Shown: positions 45,701 to 58,699 of the stretch, in pieces
Numbering within the stretch: the first letter of the stretch is position 1
Layout: every line of letters starts with the position of its first letter
Assembly: GCA_035079385.1 (NCBI GenBank)
Contig: JAVHKY010000015.1
Location: 6,820,001 to 6,884,000 of the forward strand
Reading direction: 5' to 3'
DNA length: 64,000 nucleotides
Origin: Aspidiotus rigidus
Taxonomy: Eukaryota; Arthropoda; Insecta; Hemiptera; Diaspididae
Translations under genes and position numbers: made by a program
Notes under the pieces: model-generated
Database searches by the model: none
What the model was told of the DNA's origin: nothing
Seen by the model: only the letters and a program-made list of their open reading frames with translations

Positions 45701-48700
45701 CCATGAATTCGCCATATATAGAAAAGATACCTTGACCGATATTACTGTCCACGGCAGATCTTTTTGCCCTGTTGCTCACAAATATGCCGGTTTTAATAGT
45801 TATATCCACCGGTTGACCAGTATTCCATTGGGTCAGCTCGCTTTTCAACAGGAGCTACTGACCATAAAGCACTTGGCCAGAGTGAACGAGGTCAGCTTGG
45901 ATATTGACTTGATGGTCCATAGAAAATTGACTCGGAAAAGCCTTGAGGAAGATAATTAAGGCTATCTTGAAATTGGAAGCCACGATCAGATGACCAAAAG
46001 GAATTTTGTCCAAAGTTATTTGTAGGAGTCTGTGGACCCCTTCCGAGCTTGAAGAGAAAAGTGAAAGACTGTATGTAGTCGTCTGCGAAAAGTCTTCCTG
46101 ATACTGGCAAGTATGAATGTGCATCGTGTATATATTTTTAATAACCACTGATATACTCGTAGTGCCATATTCCAGAAAGAGTTGAAATTTTTTTCTGCAC
46201 AAATCCTATTTTCAACCTCCCAACCTCTTCTAACACGGGTTTCAATGTCTCGAATTCTAAATCTAAGCTCATGAAAATGTCTAAGTCGTCCTTGATGACA
46301 TCACGCCTTTTTGTAAATGCTTCCTTCATAGCTTTATATCTATAGTTTGAGATCTGATACAGGCCTGTGATCTGATTCGTATCATGGGTGGATCCATCAG
46401 CTTCAACAAGGAGTACTTCTTCTATAAGGGTTCTCTTTAGAAGGTTTGGTGTCCCTCCATCAGGCAAAAACTAACCTACCCTATTTCTTAAGTCAGGTGT
46501 TAGGTAAATATTCTACCCCTTCTAACAGAGAACCTGTTCTAAAGGTGGGGGAATCATTTTGAAAATGGCCGCCTTGGAAAAATTTTGACTTTTGACTTCT
46601 TAGCTATACGTATTTGTGATAGTTCTGAAAAATGTCGACTTTTAACAAAGGTGTTGGACTAGGAAAAACTTGTTCTCTGCATTCCACTCCTTGTTTAACT
46701 TCGTTAATGAAGATGTCGTGTTTCCCATTTTCTTCATTTCCCTGTTTTTTTGGTATTTGAGGGGAGACTGGAAAAAATTTTGACTTTCGTTCTGCATATC
46801 ATAGGTGGTTGAACAAGGAGGATAGCGGGGGCAATTGTCCCCCAAGACGAAAAGTAGAATGCCCCCCTTAAGAAAGAGTGGAAGGAGAACTCGAAAAATT
46901 TAAAACCACCAAAAGAATTGGACTTTGAAAAGTCTCAAATATCGAGCTTCATGTCGCAATAGAGGACTCAAAATAATTCAGACGTTTCGGGGCTCCGAAT
47001 CTTGAATTTAATTTTCAATACCCGAAAAACCAATTCGTCCCCTAGAAAAGGATACCTGAATCCCACGTTCAACTTCGTTAAGAGATCCGACGTCTTTGGC
47101 TCGGAACATGTCTTCGGGTTTTAGATCAAGGTACAATCCTGAAAAGTCGATCGATATGAAATGACATGCATGTCGTTTTTTCATAAATGATCAGGTAGCT
47201 GAACCGAAGAAATGGTCATTCTTTTCACCTCACTCCTTCTTTAGGTTACACCTTTTATAGGATATTCTTAGCACCTCTACTAATGAGATACCTACTCTTT
47301 TCATCTCTTAGGCATTCTTTAGGGGATTGACGAGAGTGGTAACACGAAGATAAAATAATGGGGTATTTAAAAAGAAAAAAATATTTTTATTTTCCATTCA
47401 CACATCCCATATAATTCGGATTCTTGAAGCACTGAAATATGGAGGTTCATTCTATAAATCTAAAATCAACAATAACGCAGAAGCATTTCTCATTTCTTCT
47501 ATCTTAAATCGAATTCCTTAACCCTTGAGCCGAAAGTAGTAATCCTCTATTTTCAATTTGCTCCTTTCTCAAAAGCCCTCGAATTTCATTCATTCCACAG
47601 TAGCAACATCATCGAAAATAATAAAATCTTTTCTCAGGACATTAAAAAATTTATGGACGGAGCTGAATTTGGCGTCGTATACGTTAGCCTCGGGTCCTTG
47701 ATCGATCCGAAATCGGCAAGTGCAATGGGAATCAAGTTGATGAACGTATTCAAAAATTTACGGGCACGCGTTATTTGGAAGTGGAAACCTATGGAACTCG
47801 GTCTCCAGGAAACTAGTAATGTGTTGATCCGAGAGTGGTTACCTCAGATTGGCATTTTGAGTAATTATGATTTTTTTATTGTTTTACGCAGCTTTCGATA
47901 ATAATTGATTAGTGTAGCTATGATTCGACCTACGTATCGGCAATGAATATTTGATATAGAAATCAAACTATGTTTAAGATCAAAAGGCATAAAAGAAATT
48001 TAAGAAGGCAGGTTGAAGAGAGGGTCACGAAAGTTTCTTCCTCCAAAACGTATTATTTCTTCCCTTTTACTGGCGTAATAATATTGACCATCCCTTTTTC
48101 AAGGAACACGGAATCCGCATGTGTATGGGTCTTTTTCATCCTAGAACTGGTCGTATCAGCAAAAATGGCCATAACCTTCTTTTGTCGAGCCAGCTCCATA
48201 CGGATTCCTAAAAGGTGGCCATAGTGATTAAATATACAACTCTCAATTGTGTATAAGGGCCGGCCATCATCAGCTAGGAGCGTTACGATCGGCAAAATTT
48301 AAAACTAGCCCAGGCAGATTAGGTTTTGAAATGGAAATGAATGCCGGCAAAGGTTTTTTTCGTGGATTATGTTTAAAATGGTCCCCTGATAAACATACTA
48401 GAAGTCCATAGCGATCAGAGAGCGAGCCCTCCCCCAAAGGGGGTCAAAGTACCACAAAAATTAGTTTTCTGAGAATAAATCGAAAACTAAGCATCAGAGA
48501 AAAAAAAGTTTCAAACAAAAGTTGTTCCTCATCGAAAGCTCTAGCCGGGTAAGGGGGGAAAATGGCGTTGGTCGGAAAATGTTTCAAATGTCCGTCAAAA
48601 TGTTGTCACCAATGAGAAAACTCGAAATCCAGAAAATTGGACCCATCCGCTCACCCACATGGGTTGCAGAGTGATTTTTAGGCCTGAAATCCAAATGGCT

Positions 48701-51700
48701 ATATCTCAGCCAATAATGATCGCACAGCGATGAAACTTGAGGACATTTTAGGATATGTGAACGTTCATCCATGGTATTTTTTTCAAAAAAAACCATTCAT
48801 ATTTTCCATAGTTTCTAGCTATAACAAAACTTCAAACTCGAATAAAAAAAAATTGGGGGGAGGGCACCTGGGGAAAATCATTCATTTGAAGCGCCATACC
48901 CTCTACTACAACATACATGAGTACCATAGTCATCGGTGAGGTGCAACATTCCCAAAAAAATCAATATTTTAATGAATTTCTGTGATTTTTCCATGAATAG
49001 CGGGGTGAACTATGACTGCTACCGCAATAGACCGCGAGAAATCAATGGTCAATGTTCGAGGTTAAAAATACGCACTCCTCCGTGAGATGAAATAGGAATG
49101 TTGATAGACCAAAAATATATATTTAGTATTTCGTTTATCGGTTTGGTCAATTCTTATGTAAACACGTTCACCAATTAGGTGGAGTACGTTAGATTGAGAA
49201 AAACAGTTGAAAAATTCTCCAGTCGCTGGAACAGTCTGAAAATAGTAGAGAAGTGAGAAAATCCACTTTTTCACCCGGGAGGACCGTGAGTTTTGGTATT
49301 TCAATCATCAGTTCGTCCAATTCCTAAGTAAACATGTAAGCCAAGTTTGAAAAAAATAGTCAAAAAATTCTCCAGCCGCTGTTGTAATGGTCTGGAAGGG
49401 ACAATAAATCGGGGAAATCTACTTTTTCACCCTGGAGAATCGTGAGTTTTGGTATTTCATACCACAATTCGTTCAATTCTTATGTAAACATGTCCGCTGA
49501 GTTTGAAAAAAATAGTCAATAAATTCTCCAGTCGCTAGGACGCTCTGAAAATAGTAAAAAACCGATACACACCCACCCCTAAGATTCATTTCCTTTACTT
49601 TAAAGTAGTGTTGAATGTTTATTTTTGTTCCCCTGAAGTCGTAGAGGTACAAACTGTGTTCCTAGGAGCCGTGCACTTCCATGAAGTGCAGGAATCTCCT
49701 CTCGAGTTGAGGTGACAATGCTTCAAATATTGGAATTCATGAGCGTGACAATACAAAGGAGATGATTGTCTTCTTGTGTCTCGGAAAATGATTCCTCCAC
49801 ATCATGCGAGTGCACGGCTATCAGTAACACAATTTGTACCGCTGCGATTCGAGGGGGGAAGAGTAACACATGAATCATTGTGGCGGGTGTGTATCTTTGA
49901 TTTTTTAATATTTTCAGAGCGTCCCAACGACTGGAGAATTTTTTCAATTTTTTTAAAACTCAGCGTAAGTGTTCTTAGAAGAATCGACCATACCAATGAG
50001 CGTCTGGAGAATTTATTGAATATTTTTTTCGAAATATGGATGTATTTACTCAAAAATTGACCTTGTTGATAAATAGAATATAAAAATCACAATTCTCCAA
50101 GTTCAAGCAGATATTTTCAATTTTTCATTTTCAGATTATTCCAGCGACTGAAGAATTTCTGGACTATTTTTTTCAATACTCAGCGGAGGTATTAACAAAA
50201 GATTTGACCTTTTTGATGAACAACATCCCACAAATCAGGGCTCTCCACGTTGAAAAAGTCGATTTTCTGGATTTGGTACTATTTCTAGATCGTTCCAGCG
50301 ACTGGAGAATTTATTGACTATTTTTTTTCCAACTCGGCGGATGTATTTACATAAGAATTGACCTTGTTGAAGAACAGAATATGAAAAATCACGGTTTTAC
50401 ATGTTGGAAAAGTGGATTACCTACAGTTTTTACCATTTCCAAGATATCCCAGAAACTGGAGAATTTTTTGATTATTTTTTCCCAACTCGGCGGATGTATT
50501 CACATAATATTTGCCGTAATTGATGAATAAAATATGAAAAATCGCAGTTCTCCAGGTTGAAGAAGTGGACTTCCTCAATTTTCTGCTATTTCCAGACTGT
50601 TCCAGCGACTGGAGAATTTTTTTGACTATTTTTTACAAACTCGACAGATATGCTTACTTAAGAATTTACCTAATTGATGAACAAAATACCAAAAATTGCG
50701 GTCCTCCAGGGTAAAAAATTGGATGTTCTCAATTATTTGTCCCTTCCAGACCATTACAACAGCGGCTGGAGAATTTTTTGACTATTTTTTTCAAACTTGG
50801 CGTACATGTTTACTTGGGAATTGAACGAATTGATGAATGAAATACCAAAACTCACGGTCCTCCAGGGTGAAAAAGTGGATTTTCTCACTTCTCTACTATT
50901 TTCAGACTGTTCCAGCGACTGGAGAATTTTTCAATTATTTTTCTCAATCTAACGTACTCCACCTAATCGGTGGACGTATTTACATAAGAATTGACCGAAC
51001 CGATAAACGAAATACTAAAAATATATTTTTGGTCTACCAACATTCCCATTTCATCTCACGGAGTAGTGCGTATTTTTCACCTCGAACATTGACCATTGAT
51101 TTCTCGCGGTCTATTGCGGTAGCAGTCATAGTTCACCCCACTATTCATGGAAAAATCACAGAAATTCATTAAATATTGATTTTTTTGGGAATGTTGCACC
51201 TCACCGAGGACTTTGGTACTCATGTATGTTGTAGTAGAGGGTATGGCGCTTCAAATGAATGATTTTCCCCAGGTGCCTCCCCCTCACAATTTTTTTTTAT
51301 TCGAGTTTGCGGTTTTGTTACAGCTAGAAACTATGGAAAATATGAATGGTTTTGTTTTGAAAAAAATACGTACCATGGATGAACGTTCACATATACTAAA
51401 ATGTCCTCAAGTTTCATCGCTGTGCGATCATTATTGGCTGAGATATAGCCATTTGGATTTTAGGCCTAAAAATCACTCTGCAGCCCATGTGGGTGAGCGG
51501 ATGGGTCCCATATTTTGGATTTCGAGTTTTCTCATTGGGGACAACATTTTGACGGACATTTGAAACATTTTCCGACCAAGGCCATTTCCCCCCCCCCCCG
51601 TACCCAGCTAGAGCCTTTCCTACAAATTTCACTATATGTACGTCAACTTAGCCCAAAAACTCGTACCGAAAACTTAGTTTGAAAGTTGAGCGATTTTCTA

Positions 51701-54700
51701 AAATTTTTGATTTTAGTGTTAGTGTAGTCAAATTAGACAGGTTTCGGAAAAAAAAGAACATTTCGACATAGTGAAGGTTTGATTGCTGGAAATGGTCTAG
51801 AATGAAGTCCAAAACAACATACTAACTTCTCCGCGTTTTCACCCAGGAGCATCTTTTTTATGGGGGTTGAAACCCCCTCAAAATCAGTTTTTTGTAAATA
51901 TCCCGCTTAATACGCATTTTAGAAAAAAAAAGTCATCAGTAAACAATTATTCATCGTGAAATCCAGGCAAACTTGCTGGATTTCTTATTGTTCCAGGCGA
52001 TATAGGGAATGATACCAAGAAGCTTGTTATCTCTTGTTTCTCCGTTTTGATAATTGCAAGACTCATGTAGTCAATCTCTCACCGCAAAACAAGCTTCTCG
52101 GGAGAGGAGCAAGTTTGCCTTACCCAATCGACTATCAACGTGAAACCCACATGCGACTACACCAACTTTGACAAGGAGCGCGTTATTCTCGGATTTTTAT
52201 TGCGGCGGTTCTTCTTGAATTTGTGGGAGCACACAACAATAAGAAGCTTCTTGGTGACATTCCTTCCATTGCTTGAAACAATTCCACACATTAGCCCACT
52301 TTAATTGTACACGGGTCGAAGTCAAAATCTAACCGCGAGTCCACAACAGAAGACCACATCCATTCCCACCATCGCTTGAAACAACCAGAATGGAAAACTT
52401 GAGAGCATAATACAGCAAAAACGTAGCACACAAAATTCAGTTTGTTTTCAGTCCGAAAATGGAGCACGATATGCTGACCTGGCCTGGCATAAAGCCCCCT
52501 CATAAGGTTGGAGGGGGAAGAAGACCAGGACGAACGTAAAACTCTACGGCACAACCCAGTACAAACGAATCCACCCACTCCAACTAGAAAAATTGAAATG
52601 GGGGAAGGGCTCGCATGTTTACAGCCCCCCATTCAGCTTTTTACATATCATACATGCATAAGAAACGATTTTTAAAATGTCTTTCCATGTATGGAAAACT
52701 TTATTTTCATGTATGATCGGCAGTTGATTATACCTTTCTCAAAATAATATCGTGCAGCAAATTCCGTGTGACAATTAATTAAAACTAATAGAATTAGTAT
52801 ACGTCTCATCGTATGTACTAGCGAAATATTAACGTTACCTTCGCGCGTAACCACCGCGCAACGACGTCATCTCTCGGCAAGGAGCGCGTTATTCACGGAT
52901 TTGCATGGCGGAGGCTCAATTTCCATGAATTTTTGAGCTGACTATCACGGGTAGGTTAGAAATAAAATACGTAGTCCGATAGGAAATTTTACGAAAAATA
53001 ATTTCTGACTGATGACTTTTTTCTCTAAAATGCGTATTAAGCGGGATGTTTACAAAAAACTGATTTTGAGGGGGTTTCAACCCCCATAAAAAAGATGCTA
53101 CTGGGGAAAAACGCGGAGAAGTTAGTATGTTGTTTTGGACTTCATTCTTGACCATTTCCAGCAATCAGACCTTTACTAGCAATGTTCTTTTTTTTTCCCG
53201 AAACCTGTCTAATTTGACTACACTAAACACTAAAATCAAAAATTTTAGAAAATCGCTAAACTTTCAAACCAAATTTTCAGCTCGAGTTTTTGGGCTAAGT
53301 TGACATACATATAGTGGAATTTATAAGAAATTTGATGAGGAACAACTTTTGTTTGAAACTTTTTTTTCTCTGATGCTTAGTTTTCGATTTATTCTCAGAA
53401 AACTAATTTTTGTGGTACTTTGACCCCCTTTGGGGGAGGGCCCACTCTCTGATCGCTGTGGACTTCTAGTATGTTTATCAGGGGACCATTTTAAACATAA
53501 TCCACGAAAAAAACCTTTGCCGGCATTCATTTCCATTTATTCTTATTTTTGAGCCTAATCTTCCTGGGTTAAACGGGGACGAGGCGATTATTTTTCCATG
53601 AATGTTCGTTGAATAATCTCGAAATAATTTGGGAACGAAGCAAATTAGGAGAAAAATTGAACAAAATTTGTAGAGCGTGAAATGTTCTACGAATCATCTT
53701 CTCGCATAAAAATTGTTCAGATTGATTTGAGAAAACCCTTTGGCTGTCGTCCTTACCCTCTATCAATTTTAGTGTTTTCGCTGGGTACGATACTAGCGCT
53801 GTCCGACCCGAATTCCGAGTAAATTATACTGACGCTGATCGATGCGGAAAAAACTTCCATTTAAATAAGACAGATATTTTGAAGCCGCTGAAACTTTCCG
53901 CCCCTGATTATCAGCAATTACCGTCGACTCGATTTCGAAACTGATATTCTAAATTCTAGATTGCGTACTACATTAAAGTCGCATCCAAACGATACCGATT
54001 GTTCTTGTAGGTATTTACGAAGGAACGATTTTGAAAAATTTGAACCTAAGTGCTTGGGTCTGCATATAGGAGGCAACAAGTGAAAGCAACTCAGCGCAAT
54101 AAGATAGCAAAAACCGAATACACTAAACAATCAATACCGGAAACTCCGCTGAATTTTTGTCCTCTAGCGGCGCAGGGATTAATCCTAACTCACAGTGTTA
54201 TTTGAATCGCTAGTGGCGCTGGTGATTGGGATTAGCACTCCTTTCCACGAAACGGGAAAATTGGAAACATAGGGACAAGCAACAGCGTTCAATGTATTTC
54301 TTCTATGGATTTTGCGGTATTAGTCGTTTGGTGCATTTGCAATGTTGCTTGCATAGTTGCCACATTGCCTCCTACGCAGACGAGCTCCAAAATTAAGTGC
54401 TAATATCTCTCAACTGATTTTTTTCTTCTCTTTTGTTCCTTTTGAACATTCAGATCATCCTAACTGCAGACTATTCATTAGTCACGGTGGTTTCCATAGT
54501 GTAATGGAGACTATCTACAGTGGCGTTCCAATTCTCGGTCTTCCTTTCTTTACCGACCAACGGTACAACATGGCTTTTGTCAAAAAAATGAAAATCGGCA
54601 AAGAAATTGATCCTGACGAGTCTGAAACTGAAATTCTGACGGCTGCAAACGAATTGTTAGAAAACAGGAAGTAAGTTCATTTAAAAATGAAAAAAAAAAT

Positions 54701-57700
54701 TGTTAATATTTTGTTTTACAGTGTAGCAGTCCTGGAGGAAAGAGATATTGAAGTATTATTATAACTTACTTTTTTTTCCTTTTCGTCTTTTTAATTTTAG
54801 AATTACATGATATTTATCTCATATTAGCAGGGCTGGGCACGGATCACGCATCATCGGCCTCACAGTGGATCGGATCGCGGGTCAGTAATCTTCCATTAAA
54901 AACGGTTTGGATCACCGATCACGAATCAGTAACATTTTTTCGCGGTCCAACTAAAGTTGCGATGTTTTAAACAAATAATGTTTGAAACGTGTTTAAAACA
55001 GGCAAAATCTAGAAATTTACATTGGCCCTTATGAGAATGTTTTAAACGTGTTAAACAAATTAAAAAAAAAAAAAAAAAAACTGTTTTTTTGCAACCTTGG
55101 TCCATGCGGATCAGAACGCGATTCACACATGCGGAAAAATGGTCTTCAAATTTTAAAATTCTAATTTCTAATCCCCGACTGGAAGGGCTGTGAATCACAA
55201 ATTGCGACTTGGAGAAAAATATCTCCCTTTTATGAACAAAAGGCTCGTTTCTGCAAATTGAGATTCGTGATATGCGTCAATTATTTTCTGTACGGCAGAT
55301 CGCACTGGAGCGAGAAAAAACCGCGATCCTCGCCTCTCAATGCAAATGATTCGGATCAAATTAATCATAAACCAAAAAATTATCCGAATCAATCACAGAT
55401 CGCCAACTTTTGATCTGTGATTCGCGATCCGATCCGTGCCCAGCCCTGCATCGTAGAATTCAGAACTCATACCTGTACAATTTCCGTTTTAGGTACAAAA
55501 CTACGATGTTAACTTGACCTTGAGGCTTGAAACAATGTCTCTCCTGTACTTTTTAGCTAACCTAGTGATATTTCCTCGAATAAAAACGCTATGCACGCGG
55601 CATGCAACAAATTTCAAAAAAGAAAAACAGCTATAAGCGAAAAAAAAGTCAATGCTAGACATAAAACATCTCAATTTGAACTAAGACAGTATAAAATGTA
55701 AAGGGAAATATAACGGATAGTCATGTGATCAATTAAGTTTCCTAGTTCTGCGTTTGCTATGATAGGGTTTTTGGCCAAGTGGATGACGGTTATTGGTCCG
55801 GTCAGCTTTCAAAATTAAGGGTGTGCTTTACTTGTGAAAATATGCTTGTAAAACTAGAGCCCTATAAATACGAGTGAGGACATGGACCACCATATTTAGT
55901 CGTTACGTCATCATTATTTTCACAGTCTCCTATTCTAATGACTGATAACAGTTTATCATGATTTGAAAATAATGAGAGAACAGACTAGACTAAGTGCCAA
56001 AGCAATATGCAAGACTCAACACTATTGAGAAATGAAAATAGCTTCACTAATCACACAAATTCCTCATCTGAATAGGGAACTATGGAGATAAATGATGACG
56101 TAACGACTAAATATGGCGGACCATGTCCTCACTTGTATTTATAGGGCTCTAGTAAAACATGGTACCAAAAATCACAATTTACTGCTCGAATTTTTCAACG
56201 GATCTTTTTGAATAATTGAAATGTTTTCCAGAAAGGTCGAACCAGGAGCGCTATCGCAGAATTTTAAAATTTTTTTGTACACTTTCTTAAATTGGTAAAA
56301 ATTCCTCTATTTTCTGACGAGAGTGAAATTCTTATTCAGGATTCTGTTCCGATATAGCGCCTTCATTGGACCCTTCTGTACAACATTTCCAAAGATCGAC
56401 AAAATTCGTCGGAAAATGGAGCCCAGAGAAGTGCCATTGCATTAGTCATGTGTGAAAGGACTACCCACGTACGCCCGACAAGCGTCACGCAGTGACCGCT
56501 GGCTTACCAAACCATGCAGGGTTTTTGGGGATGTTTATACAACTTATTGTACACCGTTTCGGAGTTTCTACATCAGTAAGAAAACGGTTAACGGTTATCG
56601 GTTGCATAGAGGATTTTTCTGAAACAGTCAAAGAGTCATGAGGTTATGGCTATTATTAAAAAGTGATTCCGTCATAACGATTCCTAACGGTCGAAATAGA
56701 AAAAAACGTTTTGAAAAAAGAAACAAAACATGTTTTTATACAAAAAAACAATTTTGATCAAAAACACGTGTTCTAAAACTAAACAACATTGAAAATATGA
56801 CTCTCAATATTCTAGGATTGTGATGTTTTAAACAAACAACATTTAAAACATGTTTAAAACAGGCAAAATTTGGCCCTTATGAGAATGTTTAAACCGTTTT
56901 CAACAAATTTTTTGTAACGTATTTTTTTCAAAAAAAAATTTTTTTTGCAACCCTGAAGAACAGAAAAATCAAATTTAATGCAGCCATCAGCCAGAGACTT
57001 GCATCTAGACTGTTCATTATACCTATAGCAGAGTATGGTGGCCAAAAATTTCTGTATTGGCTTTCAGCTTGAACTTACAACCTTGAAAAATTTGGCTTTT
57101 GATTTTTGACCTTTGTAAAGAATCAGCTGACGTAGGCGTAACTTGGAGTTTCCACTTTCCAGTGTTGGTAGCCCTGCGTACCAAGGTGATCATGGTTCAA
57201 TTTGTATATATCTTCAAACAGTTTTCCAATTCTGTTTTCCAATTTAAATATGAGCCTTAGAAAAAATTGTTCATCACAAAAAATGTTCTTTTGAGAATTT
57301 TCTACAACTTTGATTCTCACTTAGGTCTTGATTAAAAGTCAAATAACTTCAGAAAATGTGTTCGAACTAATGCATGTATTTGGTTCATGAGAAAAAAATC
57401 CATGATCTCTTTTGAAACTAGGGCTACCTAGTGTAGGTTATGCTCTGTCTATTCAGCTGATTTTTGGCTCATTAATAATGTGTGACCTGCGATGAGAAAA
57501 TGATGTTCATTGCCCATCGGCAGAAACACCGTATCTCTTTGATTAAACATCTAGTCAGAGAGAAATGGTGTTCCTGTCAAAGGGCAACAAGCATCTTTTT
57601 CTCATCGCAGGTCAAATGTAATGAAAAAATTCGAGTCCAAATGAAACAATCCGAAGAATTGGGAATTTGTCCTATTTGTGGAAGATTCTCCAGTTCGTGT

Positions 57701-58643
57701 TCATCTCCATTGGAAACCTGCACTATACAGGCTTCTATGCTGAACGGCTGAACTGAACGGGAACCAATATCTCTCATCTTTGTTCATTCCGTAAACCAGT
57801 TGATTCTTTGGCAAAGTCAGTCTGCCCTAAAGAGGGAACAGTTGAACTTGAAATTTAAACCCTCATAATATAATGCATTTTCCTATTTGGCAGAAATCAG
57901 AAAAGCTAAAAAAAAACCTGAAAGAATTTGGCTTATTTTGGCTTTCGGATTTCAGCTGACTGCAATACTCTGCAATCTGCATTATCGGGTTCTTTCCCGT
58001 TATCATATTGCATACTCCTTCGCCTGTTTTTCATCATAGTAGTACTTGCTTTATATTGGTCATATATCAGAGGGGAATTGAATACGCAATGGTAGTATAT
58101 TCCCCTGCTATAAATGAAGGGAGTACCATTATGATAAGAAGCAGGAAGCATGCAATATAATATAGGGAATGCCCTATATCACCCTTCTTTGGTGTCTTAT
58201 TTGAAACATAGGTTCGTTTCAGGGGTTACAAAGTGATAATAGTCAATGGTTTCAGTCTCTCCCCGCTCAGTAGAAATGCTGCGCGACGCTAGCGCTACTT
58301 GGTTAAAATATTGAATGTTCAATTATAATTACTATATGGGTAATATTCATTCATTTAATTTTTTTTCGATAGATACCGTTTGAATGTTGAAAACCAGTCA
58401 CGTATCTTTAAAGACCGTGCGACAAATCCTATGGAGGACGCTATCTTCTGGACTGAGTACGTCCTAAAGCACCAGAATAAAGAGGATATAATGCAGAGAG
58501 CAGCTAGACAGCTAACTTGGTATCAATATTATCTTATAGATGTTAGCCTTGTAAGCGTCGTATTCCCTCTTATGATTATATTCACATTAGGCTACATTTT
58601 CAAGACGTTGCTTACAAGCGATTCTTTTTTATTTTGGTACTAG
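42774..58643 (+). CDS. UDP-glycosyltransferase, five exons, 514 aa
   Basis: Transfers a sugar from a UDP-sugar to small lipophilic acceptors (detoxification, hormone or pigment conjugation) in the ER lumen. Exons 42774-43017, 43094-43683, 47638-47860, 54454-54670 and 58373-58643 join in phase (1545 nt including stop) with GT/AG introns and no stops. Residues 1-22 form a signal peptide. GRSH gives the candidate catalytic His36. The acceptor domain follows (exons 1-2), then [36 protein letters not shown] and the donor-binding signature [17 protein letters not shown]...[13 protein letters not shown] (about residues 360-393). A membrane helix lies at about 478-505 with a short tail TSDSFLFWY. The tail lacks the usual dilysine ER signal. 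The length is normal for insect UGTs. Introns 2-4 are 3.7-6.6 kb and TE-filled. Subfamily and substrate cannot be told. Confidence 0.95.
44098..44188. repeat. Short foldback in UGT intron 2
   Basis: gtgagcgattagttggc at 44098 pairs imperfectly with gtcaactaattgctcac ending 44188. Non-coding; possibly a MITE remnant. Confidence 0.5.
44730..45959 (+). pseudogene. Penelope-like element reverse transcriptase, broken
   Basis: Sits in UGT intron 2, sense orientation. The first frame to ~45010 gives [17 protein letters not shown], the N-terminal hallmark of Penelope RTs. A frameshift near 45000-45030 leads into [20 protein letters not shown] and motif [13 protein letters not shown]. Motif B is [17 protein letters not shown] and motif [10 protein letters not shown]. 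The frame ends at a TAA at 45957. Motif C should be YVDD; here the second catalytic Asp is Asn. No GIY-YIG endonuclease is recognised downstream. Inactive from both the shift and the active-site change. Confidence 0.85.
46141..46467 (-). CDS. Hypothetical 109-aa ORF in UGT intron 2
   Basis: Antisense open frame just downstream of the Penelope fragment ([15 protein letters not shown]...[16 protein letters not shown]). It is charged and helix-prone, with no known domain. It could be a fragment of another retroelement or a chance frame. Confidence 0.2.
46555..46990 (-). repeat. Minisatellite remnant, acttggaaaaattttgac type
   Basis: Scattered units ttggaaaaattttgactttt, gttggactaggaaaaactt and gagactggaaaaaattttgac belong to the family best seen at 24755-25060. 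More decayed here. Confidence 0.5.
48301..53574. mobile_element. 5.3-kb foldback element in UGT intron 3
   Basis: The outer arms 48301-48535 and 53335-53574 are reverse complements (ends ctagcccaggcagattagg and its imperfect complement; shared ggaaatgaatgccggcaaag). A second pair is 48535-49080 with 51050-51608. A third, nested pair lies only on the right: 51608-51945 with 52985-53335, around ~1 kb of other sequence. The centre is a ~152-bp satellite. The predicted ORFs here (48584-48796, 50837-51172, 51213-51563, 52291-52632, 53321-53536) mirror each other across the arms or lack domains. I see no transposase. Confidence 0.85.
49080..51060. repeat. ~152-bp satellite array, inverted about its centre
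   Basis: The unit contains ccagcgactggagaattttt, actattttttcaaactcggc and caggttgaaaaagtggattt. It occurs in plus sense near 49924, 50140, 50295, 50450, 50602, 50757 and 50909, and in the opposite sense near 49212, 49368 and 49522. Spacing is mostly 150-157 bp with ~10-20% divergence by eye. Confidence 0.8.
54828..55448. mobile_element. hAT-type MITE, 621 bp
   Basis: Ends CAGGGCTGGGCACGGATC and GATCCGTGCCCAGCCCTG. The flanks catattag (54820-54827) and catcgtag (55449-55456) match 6 of 8, an aged 8-bp duplication. CAGGGCTGG-type ends are classic for hAT. Arms also pair internally (cggatc words). Lies in UGT intron 4. The ORF 54926-55198 is not a transposase. Confidence 0.8.
55854..56152. mobile_element. 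Foldback element, 299 bp, TAAAA duplication
   Basis: Ends CTAGAGCCCTATAAATAC and GTATTTATAGGGCTCTAG. Arms of ~80 bp include cgttacgtcatcattat and its complement. TAAAA flanks both sides (55849-55853 and 56153-56157). In UGT intron 4, non-coding. Confidence 0.85.
56822..56960. repeat. Fragment related to the interior of the hAT MITE
   Basis: The block gttttaaacaaa.aa....ttt.aaac.tgtttaaaacaggcaaaat...ggcccttatgagaatgttt...tttttgcaacc matches 54963-55098 inside the hAT-type MITE. It lacks the MITE's ends. Confidence 0.65.
57031..57975. mobile_element. Decayed relative of the 2000-3634 hAT-like element
   Basis: The right end gctgactgcaatactctg (to ~57975) is preceded by ggctttcggatttcagctga, like the AGCCGAAA arms of the 2000-3634 element. 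A possible left end is cagagtatggtggcc at 57031. No clear target duplication. Confidence 0.45.
57484..57613. repeat. Palindromic MITE-like element, 130 bp
   Basis: gacctgcgatgagaaaatga at 57484 pairs with ctttttctcatcgcaggtc ending 57613. Arms of ~58 bp with scattered mismatches. The ORF 57482-57751 and its antisense shadow run across it and are not genes. Confidence 0.75.
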
Positions 58644-58699
58644 GATTTATTTGATGTTATGTACTCGTTTTTAAATGTAGTACTCTAACACGTACTTAC

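Noticed and set aside
51213..51563. 116-aa ORF in UGT intron 3
   Set aside because: Arm of the large palindrome; a diverged, inverted copy exists at 48584-48796 and no domain is visible.
57482..57751. 89-aa ORF with C..C motif (CPICGRF)
   Set aside because: Runs across a 130-bp palindromic element; the zinc-like look is by chance.
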